DNA of 22,071 nucleotides, taken from contig NW_004457324.1 in the NCBI RefSeq assembly GCF_000313135.1, positions 1-22,071 on the forward strand. The letters run 5' to 3'. Positions 1 through 9,837 of this stretch are shown here, one piece after another. Made by a program: the position numbers and the translations under genes. Numbering within the stretch: the stretch's first letter is position 1; every line of letters begins with the position of its first letter. The notes beneath the pieces are model-generated. The model had not been told where the DNA came from. It ran no database searches and was given only the letters and a program-made list of their open reading frames with translations. The stretch comes from Acanthamoeba castellanii str. Neff (Eukaryota; Discosea; Longamoebia; Acanthamoebidae).

Positions 1-522
1 GCAAAGTCCACTCGCAGCGCGCGGCCGTTGATGTCGTAGCCGTTGAGGTTGCGCATGGCACTCATGGCCGTCTCCGTGTCCCTGTACTCGCAAAAGCCGA
101 AGCCCTTGGGCTTGCCCGTCTCTCGGTCGAACACCAACCTGCACCCAGTGCCCAACCAACGACACCAAGCCAGTCAGTCACACGTGCGTGCGTGCGTGCA
201 TCGATGTTGGGCAAAAGAAGCAGGAGCAAGCAGCACTGGCATAACAGGAGAAGGAGAGGTGAGGCAAGTACCGGAAGCAGGTGACAGGCCCCACGCTAGA
301 AAAGATCTCTGTGAGCTGCTCCTCCGTCGCATCGTACGGAATATTGCCCACTGCAAAACCACATTTACACCACAAGATAAATCTATCATGGTCGCTGTGC
401 TTGCTGGTAATTGACAGCCCCCCCCCATGCAGGCATTATTCGATCTTGCTCCATAGAGGTAAGATCGGGCACATACCAAAGACGCATCGCTGGGAACTGC
501 CGCCACCTCCGCCTCTATTCAT
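1..522 (-). CDS. CSTF2: Cleavage stimulation factor subunit 2 (CstF-64), N-terminal RRM, partial
   Basis: RNA-binding subunit of the nuclear CstF complex, which binds the GU-rich element downstream of poly(A) sites. Three exons are seen: 522-477, 350-272 and 138-1; the gene continues beyond the left edge. The first ATG (522) opens a short Gly-rich leader of about 14 residues, then the RRM begins. RNP2 reads [10 protein letters not shown] and is split by intron 1. The stretch [17 protein letters not shown] follows, then [14 protein letters not shown] contains RNP1, and the RRM ends with [10 protein letters not shown]. These match CstF-64 family RRMs closely, including the diagnostic GNIPYxATEEQL. 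Introns are GTATGT-AG (476-351) and GTACTT-AG (271-139), and both keep frame. The hinge, Pro/Gly-rich region and C-terminal helix bundle lie outside the window. A generic RRM protein is the only alternative and is less likely given the motif match. Confidence 0.9.
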
Positions 523-785
523 CTCTCTATGTAATGTGTGAATTGTGATTTCGTCTTGTCTCTTTTTTCTGCTTCTTCTTTTCCTTGATTTCTCTTGTCA
601 TTTCTTCGGCTATTTTCTGTTTCTATTTAAAACGACGAAGTGTCCGTTAGCCCGAAGTTGAGGCAACAGAGAGAAGTGCTTCTCTCGGGTGGCTTGACGT
701 CTTGCCGGCCCTTGATTTGCCAAGCGCAGACGACTACAAAGACAACTTGAGCGTACTTGGATTTAATTCGACAATTGGGTTGAAA
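523..785. promoter_or_regulatory. Divergent promoter region between CSTF2 and VPS33
   Basis: This 263-bp gap separates two head-to-head start codons. It holds a long pyrimidine-rich stretch on the plus strand (about 541-620), then a TATA-like element TATTTAAA at 624-631. That element lies about 100 bp upstream of the CSTF2 ATG and about 155 bp upstream of the VPS33 ATG. No RNA gene or further exon was recognised. A promoter role is inferred from position and composition only. Confidence 0.45.
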
Positions 786-3700
786 ATGGAGGAAACATCT
801 GGAGGCAGGAATGCAAGGGAGGTGCCTTCGATCGTTGGGCAGTGGCGGGAACAGTGCGCGAGGGACTTCACCAACCTCTTGGATGCCATTCGCGTACGCT
901 CCCCTCAAATCACTGCTTTTGCTCGTAGTGTGGCGTGTTGTTGCCGTGTGTGCTGGCTTCTCACCACTACTTGCAGGTTTCGACAGAGACCGTGACGTTG
1001 GTGGTCGACCCGGACCTGCTGGGTCCGCTGCGGCTGGTGCTGGGCGAGGATCTCTCCCTGCTCCAGACCTACGGCGTCGGCCGCATGATCCTGCTCACGC
1101 CCGACAGCTGGGACTTCCGCGAGCTCGACGTGGACTCGCCCTATGTGGTCTACTTGGTGCGGCCCGTGCCGACGTGGATGCGGATCATCGCCAGCCACGT
1201 GCAGGAGCACTCGCGGAAGACCCGCACTTGGCCCATCACCGCCTCAGCGCGATCTTCCGAAGCCGCATTTACCACTCTGTCCTACCTCACACCAGCTGGC
1301 AGTTCTCAGAATTCAGGTTCGTATGTGTGCCGTCGCAACTCATGTGTGTCGTGTCGTGTGCGCCGTGTCGTGTGCGTCGTGCATGTCGTTTCTCACACTC
1401 GTTTTTGGTTCCTAAAGCGCTGTACGATCCAGTACATGCGCCGGCGGGCACAACACAGTTTGCGATAATCTTCACACCGCAGTGTAGCATCGTACGTGAT
1501 CAATTCACTCTTGTGGCATCGGCACTCTCTTCTCACTCACAAGTTCCCATTTTTGTTCTTGTTGGCAGGTGTGCGATCGTGTTCTGGAGGAGGAAGGCGT
1601 CAAGGGCATGGTCGGTATCTACGAATACGCGCTCCATCTGCTGCCCTACGGCGATGTCCTTTCCATGGAGGACGAAGAATCCTTCAAGAACATATTTGTG
1701 GTGCGCCGCACGCACGCACGCACGCACCGCACCGCACATGCATACATGCACGCTCACATAGTCATACTCTGCTCTGTGTGTGTTGAGAACAGGAGAACGA
1801 CACATCTTCGCTTTATTTCGTGGTGCGCTCGCTGATGCAGCTCCAGCGCACCTACGGCACCATCACCAACATCAAGGGTACGGTGGTCCTCCCCTCGGGT
1901 CTAAAGTCTCAGCCGTGCTGGTTTCCGGGAATTCACGGAATGCGTTGCTGGTCAGGTCGTGGGTTGCATGCGCAAACGGTGGCCGACCTTCTGCTCAGGT
2001 ACACACAAGAAGAGGCCGAGTCCAAGAAGAAGCGCGGTGTGCCCACCACTGGCGGTGCCGATGCGGAGGCGGAGGCGGACGCCGACAACGACAACGACGG
2101 CACGGACTCCTCGAAGAAGAAGGGACTCAAGAGCCGCAAGACCAGCCCCCGGGGCAAGAGCACCGTGCCGACTAGAATCGACGCTCTCATTCTTCTCGAT
2201 CGAAGTCTCGACCTTGTGCGTAATCACAACACGCACGATTCACACGGCACACACGGCACACGGCACACGGACATCGAACCAACTAGTGATTGGCTGCGAC
2301 CAGGTTACGCCGCTGGCCACTCAATTCACGTACGAGGGGATCATCGCCGAGGTGCTGGGCATCGACCACGGCTCGACCGAGGCGGACCCGGGCGTAGTGC
2401 CGGTCCCGGGCGCTGACGAAGATGAGGGCGGCAAGGGCGGACGCCGGGGGCGTGGCCGCGGTAATGAGGGCCGAGGAGGCGGCCGAGGGAGGGGACGGGG
2501 GCGGGGGCGAGAGGCTGGCAAGAATGGAGCAGGCGGAGACGAAGACTCGGATGCCGCCAGTGACGAGAAAGTGAGGATCTCACTCTACGGCGCGGGAGCG
2601 CTCTTCAACGTACGGCTGGAGCTCAGCATCAACACCATCACCACCACCATCCGTTGCGAAGCAGAGTGAGTTGATTGATGCAATGCTGTATGCGTGTGTA
2701 TGCAGGATTTGCGCGATGTCAACTTTGCAGCGCTCAGGCAGGTGATGCAAGACAAGGCCCGTGTCATCACGCCCAAATACCTGGTAGGCCGCCACGTGCC
2801 TCTGTGTACGCGCGCGTAAGCTAATTGGCCTGGTGGTGCGTGGCTACAGAAATTGAAAGGGACGCTGTCGCAGAACGAGAAGGAGGGCTACCTCCTGCCC
2901 GAAAGCGAACTGCAGTCTCTCCTCCCCGAGTTTGCCTCCCTCCAGACCGACTACCAGTCCCTCCAAATGCGTATAGGCCCGCACCACGCGCCACACAAAT
3001 GCACGGGTTTGCGCGTTCGATGCGTGCGGTGCTCAGTGCGTAACAATTTTCATGATATGGAACATAGACACAAATCTGGCGGACAAGGTCTTGCAGGCCA
3101 CCCGGCATCCCGCGTTCATCGCCCGCCTTCAATTCGAACAACGTACGCTGCCTTTCACCTGGGAGTGTTCTTACCCACGAATTACTCACCCATCCCCGCA
3201 CAGGTCTGGTGGCGACGGGCGACGTGGCGCGGAATCCGCTGCTCGAGCAGGCCGTGCGCGCCGGCGAGCAGTTGGTCAAGGTCCTGCGGCTGCTCTGCCT
3301 CTCGTCGGTTGTGGGCGGTGGGCTACCGCGCCCCGCCTACGATCGATACCGAGCCATGATTCTCGACGTACGCCGCTCCTCCCGCACCACGCGTACTCTC
3401 ACACTCGCACGCCGCATTCTTACCCTGCGCCGGGCCGGCTCATAGAAATACGGAATGCACCACATCTGCACTCTGGACAACTTGGAGAGCGCGGGCCTGC
3501 TCACGCCCCTGATTGGTATGCCTCCTTGGCCTGTTTGTTGATTATTTATAATTTTGTAAATAATAATGTTTCTGTAATATTGCGCAGGCAAGCCCATGTT
3601 CCCGAAGCTGCGCGAGCTGATGCGATTAGTCGTGCCCGAAGCGCAGAACGGACAACCTCTCGATATTGCCTACACACACTCTGGGTGCGCTATGCACTCT

Positions 3701-4323
3701 CCTTTGTGTCTGTGCCGTGTTTTGTTTATTTACTCCTTTTTTTTTCTGGGTGTAGATATGCGCCGCTTAGTGTGCGCCTGGTGGAGGCGGCGGCCAATGA
3801 CGGCTGGCAGGGCGGCGAACTCAAGCGACTGCACAATGTGCTCGGACCCGTCTTCGAGTACGCCGTCAACGAGGACGGCGATGTCTTGTCCGGCGATGGC
3901 GCCTCGTCGTCATCGCAGAGCAAAGATGGGAAGACGCGGCGACGCGATCGCACGCTGAGCCCGAGGGACCGGAGTCCGAGATCGGGGCAAGATAACGTTG
4001 AGCCGAAAGGTAAACACCACACACACACGCACACACGCACACACGCGTGCGAGTGTTCGCACAGCATGCTGACTTGGCGTCATATGGGGTGGTGGGCGAC
4101 AGTGGCTTTGGTGTTCATCATTGGAGGAATGACCCACGCCGAAGCTGCGGCCCTGCGCTGGCTCTCCTCACGAGGTGCGTTAGTGCCCCCACCATGACTG
4201 CACGCAATTAATTGCCACTCACACCATCGATGTCGCGCAGGTCGCACACAGTATCTGATCGGAACCACGAAGCTCCTCACCGGCGACACCTTCATCGAGC
4301 CATTGATTGAGGAGATATTCTGA
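786..4323 (+). CDS. VPS33: Vacuolar protein sorting-associated protein 33 (SM family, HOPS/CORVET)
   Basis: Sec1/Munc18-like protein that templates SNARE assembly for late endosome and lysosome fusion as part of HOPS/CORVET. Exons: 786-893, 977-1345, 1569-1700, 1793-1877, 1956-2215, 2304-2609, 2706-2783, 2850-2970, 3068-3142, 3204-3367, 3446-3515, 3588-3684, 3756-4009, 4103-4174, 4241-4323; total 757 aa against about 600 in animals. Landmarks typical of VPS33: LLLRY then LILLDRSLDLVTPLATQF with TYEGIIAEVLGI, LVKVLRLLCLSS, CTLDNLESAGLL, SGYAPLSVRLVE, FIIGGMTHAEAAALRWLSS, and the ending TTKLLTGDTFIEPLIEEIF. ATG 786 is the first in frame and starts a normal N-terminal helix. Extra length comes from three inserts: a Lys/acidic loop (about residues 248-300), an RG-rich loop (about 359-403) and a Ser/Arg-rich loop before the last beta strand. 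The 3' half of exon 2 aligns poorly, so the boundary at 1345 is uncertain. VPS33A versus VPS33B was not resolved. Confidence 0.93.
4010..4102 (+). repeat. VPS33 intron 13 with a short CA/CG microsatellite
   Basis: The intron runs GTAAAC to AG. It carries an imperfect (CA)n tract with CG interruptions at about 4016-4047. It is the only intron of VPS33 with a clear purely dinucleotide tract, in contrast to the protease and Sec10 genes. Confidence 0.7.
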
Positions 4324-4496
4324 TCCACCTCGCAGACCTGCTTCTCAGGAGGGACTCAGGAGGAACCACACGAAGTAAACTTTTGTGTGGGTGTGCGTCG
4401 TACTCGCGCCGGTAGCACTTTCAGGTGTCTTTCATGCAGGCCTTTTTGAGAGTTTTGAAACGCTTTTGAAACGCATTTGGGAGGTCCTGTGCTGAC
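4324..4496 (+). other. VPS33 3' flank, no gene seen
   Basis: This is the region just after the VPS33 stop. It contains a short direct repeat of GGAGGGACTC/GGAGGAACC type near 4347-4366 and two copies of TTTTGAAACGC near 4453-4475. No AATAAA is present, so the polyadenylation signal could not be placed. Confidence 0.4.
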
Positions 4497-5002
4497 GTGG
4501 CATTAAAAAAAGGGCGAAATTGCCGGCTTCCTGCCTCCGCCTCAAGCAGGCTCGTCGCCCATCCCCCTCCTCTCACCCGCCCTAATCCTTCTTCTTGCCA
4601 CGCCCTGCGCTCAATTTTAGCTCGCGGCAGCTGCTTCAACTGCGACTGCACCAACAGCAGTTCCACGGCTTCCCTTCACCAGCACCACAGCCACCATCAC
4701 CCACAGCAACTCACCCGTCTTCTTCAGCACGCCCTCTCCGGCACCGCGGCTTCCGTCAATGGCTCTTCCTTTACATCGCCCGAGGACGAGGTCACGCCTC
4801 CTCGAAAGGTAGGCCCGACCACAGCAGTGCCGAGGGGATGCGCGGGCTGTTCGGTGATTTGTTCGAGCCGCAGCGGATGTACAGCCCGCACAAGCCCATC
4901 TCGGCCAGCCAGTTCGACACCGTGAACGACCTCTTGGGCGGCATTGTGGGACCCGACCGCTCCCCCACCGCCGCCGCTGCCAAGCCACCACGGCCGCAAT
5001 AG
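4497..5002 (+). CDS. Candidate two-exon gene fragment of unknown function
   Basis: I do not recognise this product. Two in-frame open stretches join cleanly across one 64-bp intron: an exon ending at 4809 (donor AAG|GTAGGC) and an exon 4874-5002 (acceptor GCCGCAG|CGG), both phase 0, with a TAG stop at 5000-5002. The first part is His/Gln/Ser-rich and ends SPEDEVTPPRK. The second begins RMYSPHKPISASQFD and ends in an Ala/Pro-rich tail. No in-frame ATG lies upstream in the first block, so a further 5' exon is needed; an acceptor is possible at 4620 (TTTTAG). It could be a real small protein, an untranslated part of a neighbouring transcript, or chance. GC-rich third positions mildly favour coding. 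Confidence 0.25.
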
Positions 5003-5369
5003 CCATAGAGCCGCGGGAGCAGGTAAGCAGAGTCCGCCTGGGTACCCTATTGGTCTTGTCTCGTGCCTGGTAACGAATGACTTACCTTTCGGGCGCCCCA
5101 CAACCTAAAGTAGTTGTGAAAGGCCCGGAACTGAACAGCACCGCTCATGTTTAGGTTTCGGGACTTTGTTGCGTCTCAACTTGGTGGAATAGGCAAGAGG
5201 CGTATGAAAACAGGTAATTCACTTTGTCATACCACGAAGAAGGGGAGGACAACAAGTATTATCCATCTGTCTCACCCGCAAGAAGAATCAGAAGAGAGGT
5301 CATCACTCAACTCTGCTCGATTAGCCCGGTCATCAGGCTGCGGGAGTTCAGAAACGAATTCGTCCAGAC
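5003..5369 (+). promoter_or_regulatory. Upstream region of the sedolisin gene
   Basis: This 367-bp stretch lies between the weak candidate gene and the protease ATG. It includes a strong-looking donor sequence CAG|GTAAGC at about 5020-5027, which might be a 5' UTR splice site. An open frame from an ATG at 5147 runs through the protease start in another frame, but it has no recognisable motif. No TATA box or RNA gene was found. A promoter or 5' UTR role is inferred from position. Confidence 0.35.
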
Positions 5370-6192
5370 ATGCTGAAGTGCCTGTCTGTATTTACGATCG
5401 TCTTCTTGATGATCGTGGCCTTGATCTGCGAAGGGATCACGGCGGACCAGACCGAGCGACAGGACGACGAGCGGCGGGTCGAACTCCAGGCCCCCATTCC
5501 TGAGGACCTGCTTTCCTACCAAGGGTGGTCGATCACCCGCAAGCGATCCGCCCCCGCCACCGAGGTCACCTTCTTCGTCGAACTGCGGTAACAACCTCCT
5601 TTTTGGTGGTGGCGATGGTGGGTGGTGGGTGGCGATGTGGCGGTGGGCGGTGGCGGTGGGTGGTGGTGTTTCTTCTTATGTTCAACTCTGCGTTACAGAA
5701 CAGGGAAGGAGGGCGAAGTGGAAAAGGTTGCCGCGGCGGTGTCCGACCCCAAGTCGCCTTCCTACGGCAAATTCCTCTCTGCCCAGGAGCTCAGGTCAGT
5801 CATCCCCCCTCGCGCGCAACACCGCAGCACTGTTGTGGGCAGAAACTGAATGTTACGACTGCTGCACGACTAGGGACTTGGTGGCTGCGCCGCCAGAGGT
5901 AGAACAGGCCGTGCTGCAGTGGCTCGATGACGAGAGCGCGGCCAACGGCCACCAGCCCATCTCCAGCAAGTCCTACGGAGACTTGATCATGGTTCTTCTC
6001 CTCGTCGCCTTCTTCTTTTTCTTCACAATTCCAACTGGCGGCGGCGGCGGGGTGCAGGTGAGCACGACGGTGCAAAACGCCGAACTGCTGTTTGACACCC
6101 ACATCGCCGAGTTCACGCACGGAGTCTCCGGGCGCTCGGTTCAGCTCATCGTGCAACGTGCGCCACCAACACACATTTCATCGCTTCATACG

Positions 6193-6270
<78 letters not shown>

Positions 6271-6612
6271 CTGCGCAGCTGCCACGGTGTCGCTGGAGAT
6301 CAGCCACAACGTGCGCGCGTTGGTCGGTTTGTCCGATGTCTCAGTTCCGCGTCACTTCGCCTCGTACCATCTCACCGAGGACGGCCAAGTCGAGTCCAGG
6401 GTACGCACGCACCTTCAGCACAGCTCTTGGCTTAACCGCACATGAATCGTGAGTTCCTGATGGCGCCGTTATTGGTCAAACAGACCCTTGATCGCCGGCA
6501 AACGTCGACCATCGGCCCTAGTAATCTGAGGACTCGCTACAACATCTCGTCATCCGTCTTTGCCTCATCGTCCGTTTCGCAGGTGCGTGTGTGTATGCGT
6601 GTGCGTGTGCGT

Positions 6613-6643
<31 letters not shown>

Positions 6644-6808
6644 CGTGCGTGTGTGTGTGCGTGCGTGCGTGTGTGCGTGTGTGTGCGCGTGTGCGGTCGT
6701 GCGTGTCACATATCGCCGAAGCGTTGGCAAGCTTGGCAGCTATTGAACTCTCTGCCTCCCGTGGTGCGTGTGCGTGTGCGTGTGCTGTGTGCCGTGTGCC
6801 GTGTGCGT

Positions 6809-6841
<33 letters not shown>

Positions 6842-7945
6842 CGTGCGTGTGTGTGTGCGTGCGTGCGTGTGTGCGTGTGTGTGCGCGTGTGTGTGTGTTG
6901 CGTCGTTGCGGTGGGCAGAACCTCTGACTCTTTGTCGTGTTCGACGGTACTCAGGCTGTGGTGTCATACAACGATTTGTACTCGACCAGTGCTCTGCAGG
7001 TTCGGCTCACCCTTCCCCTGGCACCTCGTCTTACTGGTCTCTCTGTTCAAACTCTTTGTAATGTTGATTGGCTTGTATGCGCGCTGTAGACCTTTTCGAC
7101 GTACTACTCCCTGCCCATGCCGACAGTAACGACCGTCAGAGGAACGGGCTCCAACGTGCCCTGTTCCTCCTACGCCTGCTCTGCTCAAGGTGCCTTGCCT
7201 TCCCCTGTTGCCGCTATCACGCACAGCGCCTACCAACAATACGGCGGACGCGGTTGCAGGCGAGAGTGACCTCGACATACAGTACATCACGGGCGTGGCG
7301 CGCAATGCCGACAACCGTTTCCATCTGAACGACAACGCGGGCTGGTCCACGTACTACTGGGCCGTCGAGGTCACCGCGTCGACTGACCCGGCCATGGTGA
7401 CACCCTCCCTTTGGCCCTGCGACCCACTGCTCGTTAGCTAACCAATCACGCACACGACACACGACACACGACACACGACACACGACACACGACACACGAC
7501 ACACGACACACGACACACGACACACGACACACGACACACGGCACACGACACACGACACACGCACCACCGCCGCACCGCCGCACCGCCGCACCGCCGCACA
7601 CGACCAAAACAGGTGTATTCGGTTTCGTGGGGCTCCGACGAGGTGACAAGCACGGGATTGCAGTGGGGCGACACAGCCTCCACCGAGTCGCAGCTGGCCA
7701 AGGTGGCCGCCCGCGGCATCTCCACGCTCGTTGCGTCAGGTTGGTCCACCTCTCAGTTGTTGTTGTTGCGGGATTGACTTTGACGGTAACAGGTGACACT
7801 GGCGCTGCTGGCGGAAGTGAGGGATGTCCCTTGGATACTACCAGATACTGCTACCGCGGAGGCTGTGCTCACACGACCACTTCTTGTACTCTCCGTCACA
7901 CACGACACACGACACACACGACACACACATACGACACACACGCAC

Positions 7946-8002
<57 letters not shown>

Positions 8003-8607
8003 CACACACCACACGTTGACTGACCGTGTGGGGTGTAATTCATAGGTGGCCAGATTATCGTGGTCGATTCGACGTACGGCAGCAGAAGCTTCCCCGGAAG
8101 TACGTGTGCCACCTGCGTCCTCCCGACTCAGCCTATCTCTCTGTCCTCCCCCCTTCCCTCTCTCTCTCTCTTAACCGCGGGTGCGTGTTGGTGATGTGCT
8201 CGAGCAGCCCGCTCGGGTACCTGGGTGAAGGAGCTCAACAGTTACACGGCCACCAGCGCCTGGACCACCGCTGTGGGCGCCACCGAATGGTCGGCCTCGG
8301 GTCTGTAACATACGCCGCACACATCGCACGCCGCTCGCGCACAATAACTTGCGCTGACGGCCGCGGTCGTTGGGCAGGAGTCGATGTGGTGGGCTCGAAT
8401 GAGGGCCTTTCCATCATCACGTCGGGCGGTGGCTTTTCCTACATTGCCACACGACCCACGTGGCAGAGCGCACATGTGGCGGCCTACCTCGCCAAGTCGG
8501 GCCTCTCCTTCCCGCCTACCACTACCTACAACACCAACGGTACTTCACCCACAACCGCACGCACGCACTCGCGCGCGCGCGCGCACACACACACACCCAA
8601 CACAACA

Positions 8608-8659
<52 letters not shown>

Positions 8660-8984
8660 ACAACACAACCACAGGGCACACAGTTGTACTGATGTTTGTG
8701 TGGTGGCGCAGGAAGGGGTTATCCGGATGTCAGCTTGCTGGGTCACTACTACCGAGTCTCCTACACCGGCCCGTCTGGAACCGACACACCTTACGTACGG
8801 CCGCACTGTTCAACAGGTTGATTCTATTCTCTGAACCCAACCATAACAACTTCACGCGCGCGCAGTGGGTGGCCATGGATGGCACCAGCGCTAGCGCCCC
8901 TGCCTTCGCCGGCATGATTACACTCATCAATCAGATGCGTAATAGCGCGTACGTTCACAACACAAACGCCACACGCCACACACG

Positions 8985-9050
<66 letters not shown>

Positions 9051-9803
9051 CTAGAGTCAGTCTTATCATATGACCGGTTGGTGGTGAACAGGGGCAAGGC
9101 GCAACTGGGCTTCCTCAACCCGGCCCTCTACCAGATGGCCACCGAGCGTCCGTCGGCGTTCACCGACGTCGTCTCGGGAACCAACAAGGCCACCATGGGT
9201 TACGTGTGCCAGTACGGCTGGGCCGCCACCGCCGGCTGGGACGCCGCCACAGGCGTACGTCTCTCACAAAACACACGCGCACACACACGCACACGCACAC
9301 GCACACGCACACGCACACGAAACACAACGACTGATTTGAATCGCTTCCGTGTGCAGCTTGGAGTGCCCAACTTTGGTATAATGGCCGACTACTTGCTCAA
9401 ATTTGACGATGTCACAGCGTCGCCGTCGACCACGCCCTCCGCCTCGATGTCGACCACGCCGTCGGCCTCGCGCACGCCCTCTCGCACGCCCTCGTCGTCT
9501 CCGTCGACGTCGTCCTCGCGCTCGGTCACCCCATCGGCCACGCGCACCACCACCCCGTCTTCATCTACATCGGCCACGCGTACGCCTTCCCCCACCAGCT
9601 CGACAACGCCGTCGGCCACGCCATCGACCACGCGCTCGGTCACCCCATCGACCACGCGCACCACCGCCCCATCTGCCTCTACATCGGCCACGCGTACGCC
9701 TTCGCCCACCAGCTCGACCACGCCGTCGGTCACCCCATCGGCCACGCGCACCACCACCCCGTCTGCCTCTACATCGGCCACGCGTTCTCCTTCGCCCACC
9801 AGC

Positions 9804-9837
<34 letters not shown>

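Noticed and set aside
4617..5006. Minus-strand open frames of 125-129 codons
   Set aside because: They are shadows of the GC-rich plus-strand blocks and contain no recognisable feature.
5147..5503. 118-codon open frame from an ATG at 5147
   Set aside because: It overlaps the protease signal peptide exon in another frame, shows no motif and is low in coding character.
6583..6970. Open frames made of Val/Cys/Arg or His/Thr repeats over microsatellites
   Set aside because: They are translations of GT or CA runs inside introns that homology requires to be spliced out. The same holds for similar frames near 7450-8020, 8560-9050, 14300-14700 and 15300-17000.
7449..7560. CRISPR-like array
   Set aside because: Units are 7 bp with no spacers; it is a tandem minisatellite in a eukaryotic intron.
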